DNA from: Zingiber officinale
Taxonomy: Eukaryota > Streptophyta > Magnoliopsida > Zingiberales > Zingiberaceae
Length of the DNA stretch: 64,000 nt
Direction: 5' to 3'
Assembly (NCBI RefSeq): GCF_018446385.1
Contig: NC_056002.1
Coordinates: 29,684,636 to 29,748,635 of the forward strand
A program made the position numbers and the translations under genes. Of the stretch, positions 1-11,710 are shown one piece after another. Positions within the stretch are counted from its first letter, which is position 1, and every line of letters begins with the position of its first letter. The notes under the pieces are model-generated. The model was not told the origin of the DNA. It did no database searches and was given only the letters and a program-made list of their open reading frames with translations.

Positions 1-1685
1 CTAGACAATGCTGTTATCCGACCGGTCAAGCGCTGCACTTCCCTCAGATTTCTTGGAGGCGGCATATCTTGTAAGGCTTTCACCTTGCTGGGATTTGCTT
101 CGATACCTCGCTCGGTCACTATGTAACCCAGGAAACACCCTCCTTTTGCTCCGAACAGACACTTCTGGGGATTTAATTTAACTCCATACCTTCTTAGCGT
201 TCGAAAAGTCTCCTCCATGTCTTCCAAGAGATCGGCCGCTCGGACGAACTTGATGAGAATGTCATCCACATATACTTCCAGATTTCGCCCGATCTGCTCC
301 TTAAACACTTTGTTCATCAAGCGTTGGTAAGTGGCTCCCGCGTTCTTCAGTCCGAACAGCATCACATTATAGCAGTAGGTACCGTCGGCTGTAACGAAAC
401 TTACTTTTTCTTGATCTTCCCGGGCGAGCGGCACCTGATGATATCCTTGATAAGCGTCGAGCATGCATATCAACTCACATCCGGCCGTAGAGTCCACCAG
501 TTGATCGATCCGGGGCAGGGGATAAAAATCCTTTGGGCACGCCTTGTTAAGGTCCCGGAAATCGATGCACACTCTCCACTTATTGTCGGGCTTGGAGACA
601 AGCACCACGTTCGCCAGCCAGCTCGGGAACTGGACCTCGCGTATGTGGCCGACCTCCAGGAGTTTCTCCACCTCCACTCGGATGATGGCATTCTGTTCGG
701 CGCTGAAATCCCTCTTTCTCTGCTTCATCGGCCGAGCATCCGGTCGGACATGGAGCTCATGCTGCGCTATACTTAGTGAAATTCTGGGCAGCTCATGCGT
801 CGCCCAGACGAAGACATCATGGTTTCTCTGGAGGCATTGGATCACTTCCTCCTTCTGGCTCGCCTCCAGATCGGACGCGACGAATGTCATGGCCTCCGAT
901 CGGGTCGGGTGAATTTGCACTTCCTCTTTTTCTTCATAAATCAAAGAGCGTGGCTTTTCAGTGATAGCGTTCACCTCGATCCGGGGCATCTTCCGAGCGG
1001 CATTGGCTTCTGCTCGGACCATCTCGACGTAACATCGCCGAGCTGCCAGTTGATCCCCTCGTACTTCTCCCACTTTGTCCTCGACGGGGAACTTGATCTT
1101 CTGGTGGAAGGTGGAAATGGCCGCTCGGAATTCACTGAGAGCTGGTCGCCCCAATATGACGTTGTATGCTCACGGAGAGTCCACCACGATAAAGTTTGCA
1201 GTACGCGTCCTTCTGAGCGGCTCTTCTCCCAGCGATATGGCCAGCCGGATCTGTCCGACCGGCTGAACTTCATTGCCCGTAAACCCGTAAAGGGGGGTTG
1301 TCATGGGCAGCAGCTCGGCTCGATCAATTTGCAGTTGATCGAATGCCTTTTTGAATATGATATTGACCGAGCTTCCTGTGTCAATAAAAACGCGGTGAAT
1401 AGTGTAATTGGCTATTACCGCTTTGATGAGAAGAGCGTCGTCGTGGGGAACTTCAACCCCTTCCAAGTCCCTGGGCCCGAAACTAATTTCGGGTCCGCTC
1501 GCCCGTTCCTGGCTGCAGCCGACCGCATGGATCTGGAGCTGCCGGACGCTCGCCTTCCTTGCTCGGTTGGAATCTCCTCCGGTCGGACCACCAGCTATGA
1601 TGTTGATCTCGCCTCGGGAAGTATTACTTCTATTTTCTTCTTCCCGAGCGGACGGTCGGGGTCATTCCCTAGACATCCGGAGATT
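1..1685 (-). pseudogene. protease and reverse transcriptase of Tat-type element, partial
   Basis: A 98-codon open stretch at 1466-1170 contains the aspartic protease active site FIDTGSS (Asp codon at 1382-1380). A TGA follows near 1172. The same frame then continues through an N-terminal RT region. The RT palm follows at about 770-1, with the catalytic YVDD encoded at 272-261 and the downstream KCLFGAKGGCFLGY block. RT would copy the element RNA into cDNA. RNase H and integrase lie beyond the window start. Frame integrity is good apart from the stops, so the copy is fairly young. Confidence 0.8.
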
Positions 1686-2915
1686 CTACCGCCTCGGAGA
1701 GCGATGCCGCTCGAGAGTCTGTTGTTGTCGCTTGTCAGCTATCGTCCGATCAGCTTCACGAGGCCTCTGTCGCCTGTCGGCTGATGGCGATCGACGACCG
1801 CCACTCCTGGGAACGGGGTGGGCGATTAGAGGAAGACTCCGGCAATCCCTGGTGTTATGTGTGTCCGTCCGGTGGAAGGAACAGAACATTGGGGTCCATT
1901 TCTTCTTTGGCTTGGGTCGCGCGGCAGCTACCTCTTGCACGTGGGACCTAGCATGGGGGGAGCGGATTGCTTCAGCCCTCGGTCCTCTGGGTGGCTGATG
2001 AGCAGCGTGCGGCTTTCGCTCGGCAGGAGGAGCCCGCTCGGTTGGAGTTTCTTTTTTCCGGGCCGCTTGGGCTTCCTCCACGTTGATGTATTCGTTGGCC
2101 CGGTGTAGCATGTGGTCGTAGTCTCGGGGCGGCTTCCGAATGAGTGATCGGAAGAAATCCCCATCCACGAGGCCTTGTGTGAAGGCATTCATCATGGTCT
2201 CCGAGGTGGCCGTTGGAATATCCATGGCCACTCTGTTGAACCGCTGGATGTAGGCTTGGAGCGATTCGCGGGCTTCCTGTTTGATGGCAAACAGGCTGAC
2301 ACTAGTCTTCTGATAGCGCCGACTGCTTGCGAAGTGGTGGAGGAAAGCCGTTCGGAAGTCTTTGAAACTTGAGATAGATCCGTCCGGCAGTCTCCGAAAC
2401 CACCGTTGAGCCGATCCAGAGAGGGTGGTGAGGAAAACCTGACACTTCACCCCATCTGTGTATTGATGCAGGGTTGCCGTGTTATCAAACTTACCCAAAT
2501 GATCATCCAGGTCGGTGGTTCCATTGTATTCACCGATCATCGGAGGCACATAGTGCTTGGGCAGAGGGTCTCGTAGAATAGCCTCTGAAAATTGGCGGTT
2601 GATCCGCTCGGGCGATGCGTCCGCTCGGGGGGCTTTCCCTTTTTTGTTGTCTTGTCTTGGCATTTCATCCGAAGAAGATCCCCGATCTCGATTAGTTGCT
2701 GCGGCTTCAGGAGTGCGGAATAGGGCCCGATGGAATGCAACGGTGGCCTGAGGTGCTTCCGCTCGGCCTCCTGATGCTGATGTTGCTTGCTGCTCTGCCC
2801 GCTCAGCTTGTGACTTTTGTCTCTGTTCCATAAGCTTGGCGGCTCTTGTCTCGATCATAGCGTCGAGTTCCTCCATGGAGAGCATCACCGAGTGATGTCG
2901 TCCAGCTTCGTCCAT
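1686..2915 (-). pseudogene. gag protein of Tat-type retrotransposon
   Basis: The ORF is 409 codons. Residues about 120-285 form a retrotransposon gag (capsid) domain, with the hallmark block around HLGKFDNTATLHQ and RWFRRLPDGSI. Residues 345-358 are a zinc-knuckle variant with spacing C-x2-H-x4-H-x4-C. The C-terminus is Arg-rich. It would form the virus-like particle that packages the RNA. The ORF ends at a TAG (1688-1686), but the same frame continues into protease with a further TGA, so Gag-Pol is interrupted. I treat the stops as decay; a separate gag termination cannot be excluded. Confidence 0.8.
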
Positions 2916-2940
2916 TGCTTCCGATCGGATGCAGGAGTGT

Positions 2941-2958
2941 TCCCATAGACGGCGCCAA
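2941..2958 (-). other. primer-binding region of the Tat-type element
   Basis: The minus strand reads TTGGCGCCGTCTATGGGA two bases after the LTR end. This leader motif is characteristic of plant Tat-lineage Ty3 elements and marks where first-strand cDNA synthesis is primed. Confidence 0.7.
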
Positions 2959-2960
2959 AT

Positions 2961-3763
2961 TGATCCTGTCCAAAAGCTGAATCAACGGACGCTGGGCACG
3001 TGGCGCTCTCTGAGTCGCTGACGTGGATCTCCGACCGGTCGTACGGTCCTCCGGCGAATCTACAAGGAAGTCGGGCCGGGAAGGGGTTCCCGGCGACGAC
3101 CCTCCGACGCTCAAGTTAGGCAAAGCTCAACAAGAAAGTGGCTCCAAGAATCATAGAATGCGTACCTCCGGCGAAGGATGAGGGCCTTTATATAGGGCTC
3201 TGGAGAAGCGGGTGCACACATACCGAGGTGTACACGTGTCCTCAGCCCATACCCCAGTAAAGGCCTGTCAGTGAGCTTACCTGACCCCATTCTGCCACAG
3301 TCCAAGCACGTCTTCGATGGGACAACGGAACCCCCTGTCGTAAGATTTGGAGTATGGCCTAAACGTAGAACATGCCGCTGTCAGAAAAAGATGTCCCTTG
3401 TCCTTTTCCCCTTGCTCCCGGCCGGGCGTCCGGCCGGCCAGCCTCTGCCTTACGTCCAGCCGGACACCTATAGTGGTCTACTTGGGAGATTCTCGGTAAT
3501 GTGCTTTGTGGAGACTGTTAGCAGTATGCTACCTCATGTCTTCGGCCGAGCGTGCCCTCCGCTCGGTCCTACGATCCTGTACCATGAACGCCGGGGCCCA
3601 GCTTCCTGCTGGGGCGCCTTTTGCCATCAGTTAGACACCGGTCAGCCGGCCGGGCGTTCGACCCACCCATCTCCGGTCGGCCACCTGACCCTTTGACTTT
3701 CACGTGGCGTTGACTCCCCAGAACGGGGGTCCCCTGTTCTTACCGCCGGATCAGATGCCAACA
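2961..3763 (-). repeat. 5' LTR of the Tat-type element
   Basis: The minus-strand LTR is 803 bp, TG at 3763 and CA at 2961. It has a GGCC/CCGG-rich U3 (about 3400-3720) and a TATA-like CCTATATAAAG-type stretch near 3190-3200. The block CTAACTTGAGCGTCGGAGGG (3119-3100) recurs in three other LTRs of this window and marks the R/U5 region. Boundaries rest on the TG..CA ends, the adjacent primer-binding site and the abrupt change to Copia pol at 3764. Confidence 0.8.
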
Positions 3764-5060
3764 ATGACCTTTTGATTTTTAGGACTATAAACCTCCTTTC
3801 GTTTCTCCAGGATAACCCACAAACAAGTGAACTCCTGTCCAACTTATCAGTGTCTTCCTTCAGCATATGTGCTGGACTACCCCAAATCCAAATATGCTTC
3901 AGACTAGGCTTATGCCCATTCTGCAATTCTATGGGAGTAGAGGGTTCTGACTTTAGAAGGTACTGTTCATTGTCATTTCCAGAGTATATCCCCAAAATGA
4001 ATTTGGTAATTCTGAATAACTCATCATCGATCTAATCATTTCCATAAGAGTCATATACCTTCGTTTTGCCACACCATTCTGTTGGGGTGTACCAGGTGTA
4101 GTCAGTTGGAATTAAATCCCGACTTCTGATAAGTGACTCCTAAACTCTCCTCAGAGGTACTTGCCACTACGATCTCACCGTAGTGTCTTGATACTTTTAC
4201 CTTAACGCTTCTCCACATCAACCTTGTACTCTTTGAACTTATCAAAGCACTTAGACTTGCGACGCATCAAGTAAATGTACTCGTATCTCGAATAGTCATC
4301 TATAAAATAAATGAAATCTTCGAAACCACCTCTTGCCTGGATAGTCATAGGTCCACACAAATCAGAATGAACCAATTTCAACACATCTTTGGCTCTATAC
4401 CCCTTAGATTTAAAAGATCTCTTGATCATTTTTCCTTCCAAATAAGACTCGCAAGTTGGAAAGTTTTCCACCACCAATGACCCAAAAGTTCATCGGCTAT
4501 TATCCTTTGAATCCTACTCAAGTTAATATGACCAAGCTAAAGATCTGATTGGTTCATTTCCGAAGGTTGCTTTCTCTTATTAGAGTTAGAAGATGTGTTA
4601 TTAGTTTCTATCTGTTGCATCGTGGGAGTTATTGGATTTATATAAATTGCCAACCAACGTACCAGAACAGATAACTTTCCTATTTTTCTTAATAACAACT
4701 TTGTTATCAAAAGAGATAGAATATCAAGTTCCTTGAATAGTTTAGAAATTGAAATTAAGTTCTTTCTAAAACTTGGTATGTAAAGATAATTTCTTAAAAT
4801 CCATGTTTTATTCCTATCAGAGGATAAACATCTTCCACTGCAACAGTTGCTCCTTTTGCAATAGTACCCATGTAGACGGTGATTTCCCCTTCATATAGTT
4901 GTTGGGTTTCCTGGAACCTCTGCAATGAATTGCAGACATGATCAGTGACTCCCGTATCTACACACCAGGTACCGGTAGATAATACCACTAAACATGTTTC
5001 AACAACTAATGAATAAAATACACCTTGATTGTTCTCAGTTCTGAGAGGACAGTCCACCTT
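3764..5060 (-). pseudogene. Copia-A pol remnant (protease and integrase)
   Basis: The protease remnant is at 5057-4794, with WCVDTGVTDHVCN where an active family member has D-S/T-G-A. The integrase core is at 4477-4202, including HSDLCGPM and a FIDDYSRYEY block. An integrase C-terminal piece is at about 3990-3764, with the ELQNGHKPSLKHI and WGSPAH blocks typical of Copia. The three parts are in different frames with stops between them, so no product is expected. The last readable residues before the Tat insertion belong to the conserved block after the W-G-S-P-A-H motif. Confidence 0.75.
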
Positions 5061-5179
5061 AGTGTCTAAGTTTTGTTTTCAATCATTATAATTGAGACTA
5101 CTAAGTCTATTCTATAGTATAACAGCTAGGGGATTAAAAAATATTTTAAATCCTAAGAATCACAAAAATATTTGGTCAA

Positions 5180-5720
5180 GACCAACACCTCAAAATCCCT
5201 GTGAATTTTGTATGTCTCGTTAGTGTGGACGTATACAAATTCAAACATTTGTAAGAGGAGATTTTATTCATTAATTTTATTATCTTGTCAACCTATCTTT
5301 ATGACAAATAAAATTAATAGTTGGTCTATCTTCGATCAAATATTTTGGTCAAAACTTTAGAATTTAAAATAATATTGATTCCTCAAAACAATATCATTTA
5401 AATTCACCAACACCTCAAACACCGTGAATTTTGTATGCCACGTTAATGTGGACGTATACAAATTTAGACATTTGTAAGAGGAGGGTCTTACCCATTAATT
5501 ATCTTGTCAACCTTAAATTACCTCAAATACCATGAATTTTGTATGCCACGTTAGTGTGGACGTATACAAATTCAATTGTTTGTAAACAGAGGTTTTACCC
5601 ATTTTATTTTGTCAACCTAACTTTATGACAAATAAAATTACCTCAAATACCGTGAATTTTGTATGCCACGTTAGTGTGGGCGTATACTAATTCAAACATT
5701 TGTAAGAGGGGGGTTTACCT
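5180..5720 (-). repeat. four ~75-bp repeats in the Copia-A leader
   Basis: Four copies of a unit built around GAATTTTGTATGCCACGTTA and GGACGTATACAAATTCAA occur near 5200, 5415, 5530 and 5650, separated by AT-rich spacers that also repeat (TTATCTTGTCAACCT and GACAAATAAAATTA). They occupy the place where gag would be expected, between the primer-binding site and the protease. No coding sense is visible. Confidence 0.75.
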
Positions 5721-6610
5721 AGCTTTATGACAAATTAATAGTTGGTATTCCTTTGATTACACAAATAATAGCAGTGACTCTGTTGGGGAGGATACTATTA
5801 AATGCGCCTAAGTGTTTACCATTACTTGATACTTAGTCTATTAAATAGGATTGTGCCCCTTTAGTTGGAGAAGATCACACGCTCCTAAATAATTTCCTAT
5901 AATCATCCATTTAGGAAGTTTGATCTAGTGATCTGCAAACACACTCATCCGTTGTGGAGGGAGGCACTCAGAGCCAACATGTAAGTTTGTTTGCATCACT
6001 TACAAACCAGTAATGGAGACCGTGAAATTTATTTACTAATCTCTCTCCCACTTAGTTTTTAATATGAGGATTTTAACATACATACACACATCACAGCAAA
6101 TAAAAGCAATAAATATGGAAAAACAATTTTCCAACTATTATGGCATTTTCCATCACTATCCTCCGTGTGCTGCCAACCCTAGCTGTTGCCATCTTTAGCC
6201 ACTGCAATCGGGTCTAGTTGCCGCATCTATCTTGCTTCTTTTTCCACTACACCTCTGGTCCTCAAATAGCACCACGCCTTGCAAAGATACGATCCGCGAC
6301 AAAAATAGAATTTTACATTTATCGATCCTATATTCCATGAAGGAATGCACATGTAATCTAGATCGAACAAAAAGTAAATCCTAAAACTAATACAATTCCT
6401 GCTGTATTTAATACATACAATCATGCACACACATAAAATGCCCTCGACATGTCCGAGGGTCCAATCACATACAATCACAATAGGACATAATAGTTGAAGC
6501 CTACAACCACAGAGTTAATCTATTTGCACATCCTACTATTATCCTGCCTAAAATATGCATGACATGTGCATAATTAAAATAAAACCAAACACACAGAGGT
6601 TAAAACCTAG
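5721..6610 (-). other. Copia-A untranslated leader, no coding content seen
   Basis: About 0.9 kb of AT-rich sequence lies between the repeat block and the primer-binding site. It includes a CCCACTTAG stretch near 6048. Short open frames here lack any recognisable Gag motif. Confidence 0.5.
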
Positions 6611-6622
6611 CTCTGATACCAA
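6611..6622 (-). other. primer-binding site (initiator Met-tRNA type)
   Basis: The minus strand reads TGGTATCAGAGC, a perfect 12-base match to the 3' end complement of plant initiator Met-tRNA. It lies two bases after the LTR end at 6625. Confidence 0.9.
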
Positions 6623-6624
6623 TT

Positions 6625-8160
6625 GTTGGTTGCTACTTGGAATACCGTCCTAGTTCCCCTTTACAAAAATTTGTACAAGCATAGAACTATCCTAGCTACC
6701 CATGTGTTCTACTAAAGTTAAATTTGGATTGCAAACGGTGCTTAACATTATTAATCCAAAATTTCCCTTTAGAAGTTAAACTTGAATTGGGAACGAAACT
6801 TAACATTTTTACTCCAAGTTTAACCGATGTGATCTTCCTAAGTTAAACCATATTACAGTAGTTATCAAATATCTATTGCAAAGATCGGCTTCCAGGTTAA
6901 ACATGGCGAGACACTAGGCCTTCTTGCGTATGGGATCATCCACCACTGCCTAGACAAAGCCTTTCAAAGAAATCGAATATTTAAACTTCTCACAGTAAAT
7001 AAGATTTAACAATAGTAACCTCAATAGAAACACATTATCGAAACATGAAATCGAAATGAAAATCGATAACAAAAATAATAATTAAAATTGATAACATCTC
7101 GTGTTTGGTTTTTCAAGATCTATACAAAAGATGAACTAGTTATGATGCGAAAACTAATAACTAGTTATACCTCATGTAACTTATAGACCTCTTGATCTTC
7201 TATTGTATTCCTCTTCTTATCTCGGACGTCGTGTGAGCGACGATTTACCAAGAAGAGAATCCACCCAAGCCTTCTTCTTCCTTTCAAGTTTCGGCCACCA
7301 ACTTTCTCCAAGAGATGATGAAGTTCGGCCACCAACTTTCCTCCAAGGGATGCTAGACAAGAGAACCTCCTTCTCTTCTTCTTCTTCTCCTTCAAGCAAC
7401 CGGCCATCAATGGATCTCCACACCAATATGCTGCCGACCACCAACTTTCTCCAAGAGATGATGAAGTTCGGCCACCAACTTTCCTCCAAGGGATGCTAGA
7501 CAAGAGAACTTCCTTCTCTTCTTCTTCTTCTTCAAGCAACTGGCCATCAATGGATCTACACACCAATATGTCGTCGGCCACCAAGAGGGAAAATAAAGGA
7601 AAAGAGAGAAAGAGTAAGGGCCGGCTACCACCAAGGAAGAGAGGAGAGGAATAGAAGATGTATTGTTGTGAGGTGAGGTACCTCTACCATCTCTTTTATA
7701 TTCCTTGGTTGTGGCAAATAAGGAAAGTTTTAAACATAATTAAAACTTCCTTATATTCCTTGCCAATGACTAGAAAGGAAAGTTTTAAAACAAAAAATTA
7801 AAACTTCCTTTTCTTCTTATCATGGTCGGCCACATGCTTGTTCTCCAAGCAATAAAAGATTTTAAACAAAAATTAAAATCTCTCTTTTAAAAATCCCTTT
7901 TGTGGATAGTTCTAAAAGGAATATTTTATAAATTAAAATCTCTCTCTTTTAAATTCTTTTATGAATATCTATAAAAAATAAGATTTAAAATAAAACATGG
8001 TTTCAAGAAAGGAAAGTTTTATCAAAAACTTAAAATCTTTCTTTCACATTATAGATAACTATAAATAAGAAAAGATTTCAAATCTCTCTTTTATTCCTTC
8101 GTAGAAAGCTATAAAAGGAAAGTTTTGAAAATTTAAAACTCTCTTTTAAAACCAACATAA
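6625..8160 (-). repeat. Copia-A 5' LTR, piece 1 (split by SIRE-1)
   Basis: On the plus strand it begins TGTTGGTTGCTACTTGG at the primer-site side and aligns by eye along its length with the complete solo LTR at 49667-51972. It includes the CTTTCAAAGAAAT block, the dicistronic-looking GGCCACCAACTTT repeats (7290-7560) and the AAAGGAAAGTTTTA-rich tract (7700-8150). A duplication of about 150 bp at 7300-7560 makes this copy longer than the solo LTR. It continues at 17245. Confidence 0.8.
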
Positions 8161-9378
8161 TGTTGGTGCGGGAAGCATCCGACGATCGAACTCGTATTTT
8201 GATAATGGTAAAGGATTCAAAGTTAAGATGTCCTTGTGATCTAATAAGTCTGCTTGAGCATTTCAAGAAAGTCCTAGCTACGGTTAGGCAAAGGAAAAAC
8301 CCTAGGGGGTGGTAACCCTAGGTCATAGGGGGTGGTAACCCTATGCGGAAAGTCTTGGCAGGTCGATGGCTTCAGGCAAAAGTCCTAGGGGGGGGGGGGG
8401 GGGGGTAACCCTAGGTGGAAAGTCCTGGTGTCGCAAACCCGGTGAAAGACTGGACTAGCCGGGAAGCGGATGTCCAGCAGAAAGTCTGGAAGCGTCGAGT
8501 GTTGAGCAAAAGTCCAGTCGATCTGGAGGATCGCACTAACAACAGGTAAATCTCCTGAGTGGAGTAGGTGAGGACGCGTTCCCCGTAGAGGGAACAGTAG
8601 GCGTCGGGTCGACCTAGGGTTTCCGGTAGAAAATCCGAAGTCAGATCCGGACAGTCCGGAGACTGTCATAATATTCGTTATCATATTCATGCTGCTGGTT
8701 ATGCTAACTTTGTGTTGCAGGATAGTTGTTTGGACTAACATGTCTTGCAGGTACAAAATAATGAAGTTTTCCCTCGGATGAACAGTGTCTGAGGCGCCTC
8801 CATGGAGCTTGGAGGAGCCTCGGGTGCAAAAGATGACCTGGTTGCGAAGCATCAATGGAGGCGCCTTGGAAGGTGCCTTGAGTAGGGTTTAAGGCGCCTT
8901 AAGTAGATGAAGTTCGACCAGTTCAAGCTTGATCCACGCGGAGGACTCGGCAGCATGGAGGCGCCTTGAACAGCCTTCAAGGTGCCTTGAACACCTTTTA
9001 TAAGGGGGCTTCGACCAGCACTTCAGATCATCAAGTTCCAGGCTCTCTTTCGTCTACGTGCTGCTAACAAAAATTCCGACGACCCGGAGCTCTGCTTTCT
9101 TCTTCTTTAAGTTGTCGGTATAAAGTTGTTATAATACTTTCATTGTAATTAGTTTGTAATTCTTATCGAGCTTATAGTTGTTGCCCACCGGAAGCGATCA
9201 AGGATCGCGGGCCTTCGAGTAGGAGTCGCCTTAGGCTCCGAACGAAGTAAATCCCTGTGTGTCTCTGTGTTAATTTTTATTCCACTGCATTTTAATTACT
9301 CTGATAGTTTTCCGATAATCGTACGAAATAGCCACGAGCGCTATTCAACCCCCCCCTCTAGCGCTTCTCGATCCAACA
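8161..9378 (+). repeat. 5' LTR of SIRE-1
   Basis: The LTR is 1218 bp, TGTTGG...CCAACA. It contains a long G run (8391-8406) where the 3' LTR has eight G. Four exact GGCGCC palindromes (8793, 8860, 8893, 8960) and degenerate copies lie about 30-200 bp upstream of the TTTATAAGGGGGC stretch (8997-9009), a plausible TATA region. It ends with the CCCCCTCTAGCGCTTCTCG block shared with other Sirevirus LTRs here. Confidence 0.9.
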
Positions 9379-9609
9379 ATTGGTGCAACCACCATTCAAA
9401 ACATTTTTTCGTGGTATTTTTTTTGTTGTTCTTTCGGAGTCAATTAGAAATTAGCTCAGTAGCTAAAATTCTAATTCTTTTCAAAATCGGTGTTGCTCAA
9501 AATTGGTCAATACCACTTGAGCTCGTTTTTTTTTTTCTTCCTCCCACACTGCTAATCCAAGACTCAGTCTTGGAATAGATCTTCCTGTTTTTATTTTTTC
9601 CAGATCTAA

Positions 9610-11284
9610 ATGGCCCAACAAGAAGGATATAGCACTGTTCATCCCCCACTATTCTCCGGAGAAGACTTCGGGTATTGGAAGGGGCGAATGGAGATATATC
9701 TTAAAACCCAATTCGACACCTGGATGATAGTCAAGACAGGACTACGATTACCAATGGATGAAGACGGCAAGCCTACATCTTGCGAAAAGTGGGAACCAAC
9801 CCTTATCAAAAAGGTAGAAGCCGATGCCAAAGCCACTTGCACCCTCCAGTGCGGTCTTACCAAGGAAGAGCTCAACAGAGTCGATCCGTTCTCTTCCGCA
9901 AAGGAGTTGTGGGAGAAACTAATCGAACTTCACGAGGGCACCTCAGAAACTAAGGTAAGTAAGCGTGATTTGTTACTTAATAAACTATACAATTTAAAAA
10001 TGCAGGAAGGCGAGACGGCGAGTTCACTACACGCAAGAATCCAAGATATCCTTAACTCCCTTCGCGGAATCGGGCAGAAGGTAGAAAAATAGGGATATCA
10101 TAAGGAATGCTCTTAATTCATTTCCTAGGAGCACATTGTGGGCATCAATGATAGATGCCTACAAAGTCTCCAAGGATTTGTCTTCCTTAAAATTAGATGA
10201 ATTGTTTAGTGAATTTGAACTTCATGAACAAACTAATGCACAGCCGACCAAGAAGGGTATTGCTTTGGTTGCAGGTACTAGTCGAACACGGGAACCAAGA
10301 GTACGGAGAAAAATTGAACCAGAATCAGAAGATGAACCCGACTCAGAAGACTCAGAAGACGAACTGACCAGCGAACTAGTGAACTTTGTGAAGAAGCTCT
10401 ACAAGAAGAAGAAGAGCTTCAACAAGAAAGACCTGAAGAAGGCAGTACAATCCAAGGAGGCCCAACCGAGCTCGAAGGTAAAGATTGAAGTTACCTGCTA
10501 CGAGTGCAACCAGAAGGGGCACATCAAAGCCAACTGCCCCAACCAAAAGGAAGCCAAAAAGCAAAGAAGAAAGAAGGCCCTGAAGGCAACCTGGGACGAA
10601 TCTTCTTCGGAGGACGACGACAACGAACTCGATCAGACGAGTTTACTCGCACTGATGGCCCGGGACCAGATCATCGAGAGCGAGAGCGAGTCAGAGGCCG
10701 AGTCCGAGCAAAGCCACGGATCCGCATCCGTTTCCGAAGGGCCAGACTCCACTGTAAGTATTCCGAGGCTTAATAATTTAGTCAATTATTTATTACGCAA
10801 GTTAGCTAAGTCAAACCTTAGGATTAAATCACTTCTAAAGGAAGTAGCTGTCCTTAAAGAAGTGACTAACACTAAATCCTTACCTGATCAAGTTCAGACT
10901 GGAAATTCAACTCAAGTTCAAAAACTTGAGAAAGAAAATTCTAGTTTGAAAAATCAGGTAAAAGATTTAAAAAATACCTTAGAACGGTTTTCTTTGGGCT
11001 CCAAGAATTTGGACCTAATTCTTGGGACACAAAGAGCCGTTTACAATAAAACTGGGCTAGGATATAAAAGTAAATATAGATCTTATTTATCTTTAATAAA
11101 CAAACAAAGTAGTAAATCAGTCCAAGCATGGGTCCCCAAGTCCAAATTGATCAATCAAGTTGGACTTGGCCAAGACTGGGTTCCGAAAGATCAAATACAC
11201 TACCTCGATAGACCATATCGAGGCCATGATCCAGGGGGAGCAAAAAGAAAAACGATCTTAAAAATTTTAAATTTAAAATTCTAA
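9610..11284 (+). pseudogene. SIRE-1 gag, one frameshift
   Basis: The N-terminal part (9610-10092, 160 codons) is a Copia-type UBN2/gag capsid domain, with FGYWKGRMEIYLK and LWEKLIELHEGTS. An extra A in the run at 10085-10089 shifts the frame and produces a TAG. The frame is recovered at about 10093 and runs to 11284. The second part has KVSKDLSSLKLDELFSEFELH, a Glu/Asp-rich stretch, a CCHC zinc knuckle encoded at 10496-10537, a second acidic segment and a coiled coil (about 10800-11000). It ends WVPKDQIHYL..., where autonomous relatives pass into protease. Only one lesion separates it from an intact gag. Confidence 0.85.
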
Positions 11285-11710
11285 AAATCAAATTAAAAAT
11301 TTGAAATTAAATAAAAATTCGAAATTAACTTATAAATTCAAAATTAAAAATTTGAAATCAAATTAAAAATTCAAAATCCGAAATCAAATAAAAAATTCGA
11401 AATTAACTTATAAATTCAAATTCGAAATTAAAAATTCGAAATTAACTTATAAATTCAAAATTAAAAATTTGTAATTAAAAATTCGAAATTAACTTATAAA
11501 TTCAAAATAAAAAATTTGAAATCAAATTAAAAATTCGAAATCAAATTAAAAATTAAAAATCAAATTAAAAATTCGAAATTAAAAATTCGAAATTAACTTA
11601 TAAATTCAAAATTAAAAATTCGAAATCAAATTAAAAATTTGAAATTAACTTATAAATTCAAAATAAAAATTCAAAATTAACTTATAATTCAAAATTAAAA
11701 AATCAAATAT
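11285..11710 (+). repeat. AT-rich minisatellite A in SIRE-1
   Basis: Irregular tandem copies of a roughly 30-bp unit combining AAAATTCGAAATTAACTT and ATAAATTCAAAATT. It starts directly after the gag stop, where protease would be expected. No open frame with known motifs. Confidence 0.85.

Larger units (their letters stand above)
1..3763 (-). mobile_element. Ty3/gypsy retrotransposon, Tat type, 3' part beyond window
   Basis: Read on the minus strand the order is LTR (3763-2961), primer-binding region (2958-2941), gag (2915-1686), protease (about 1466-1170) and reverse transcriptase running off the window start. The LTR begins TGTTGGC and ends GGATCA. The segment TTGGCGCCGTCTATGGGA after it is the leader typical of Tat-lineage elements. 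Gag and pol share one reading frame, broken by stops at 1688-1686 and near 1660 and in the protease (near 1172). The element sits inside the integrase region of a Copia element (3764 onward). RNase H, integrase, 3' LTR and the second target-site copy are not in the window. Confidence 0.88.
3764..8160 (-). mobile_element. Copia-A element, right part (pol remnant, leader, LTR piece 1)
   Basis: This is a decayed Copia element on the minus strand. From high to low coordinates it holds the first-read LTR portion interrupted at 8160, a perfect primer-binding site (6622-6611), about 1.5 kb of non-coding leader with repeats, a protease remnant and integrase remnants. The Tat-type element cuts it at 3763/3764 inside the integrase. 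The remaining LTR lies at 17245-18436, on the far side of SIRE-1. No gag zinc knuckle or capsid domain is visible between primer site and protease. The 3' half is outside the window. Confidence 0.78.

Noticed and set aside
324-1998. Long plus-strand frames (for example 795-1784)
   Set aside because: Antisense shadows of the minus-strand Tat gag-pol, which carries the protease and RT motifs.
7165-7634. Frames of 75-139 codons rich in Glu/Lys/Ser
   Set aside because: They come from a duplicated low-complexity part of the Copia-A LTR and are not conserved as coding in the solo LTR.
8385-8855. 156-codon minus-strand frame, with a 167-codon counterpart at 16176-16679
   Set aside because: They are the same antisense frame in the two LTRs of SIRE-1; conservation reflects LTR duplication, and the translation has no recognisable motif.
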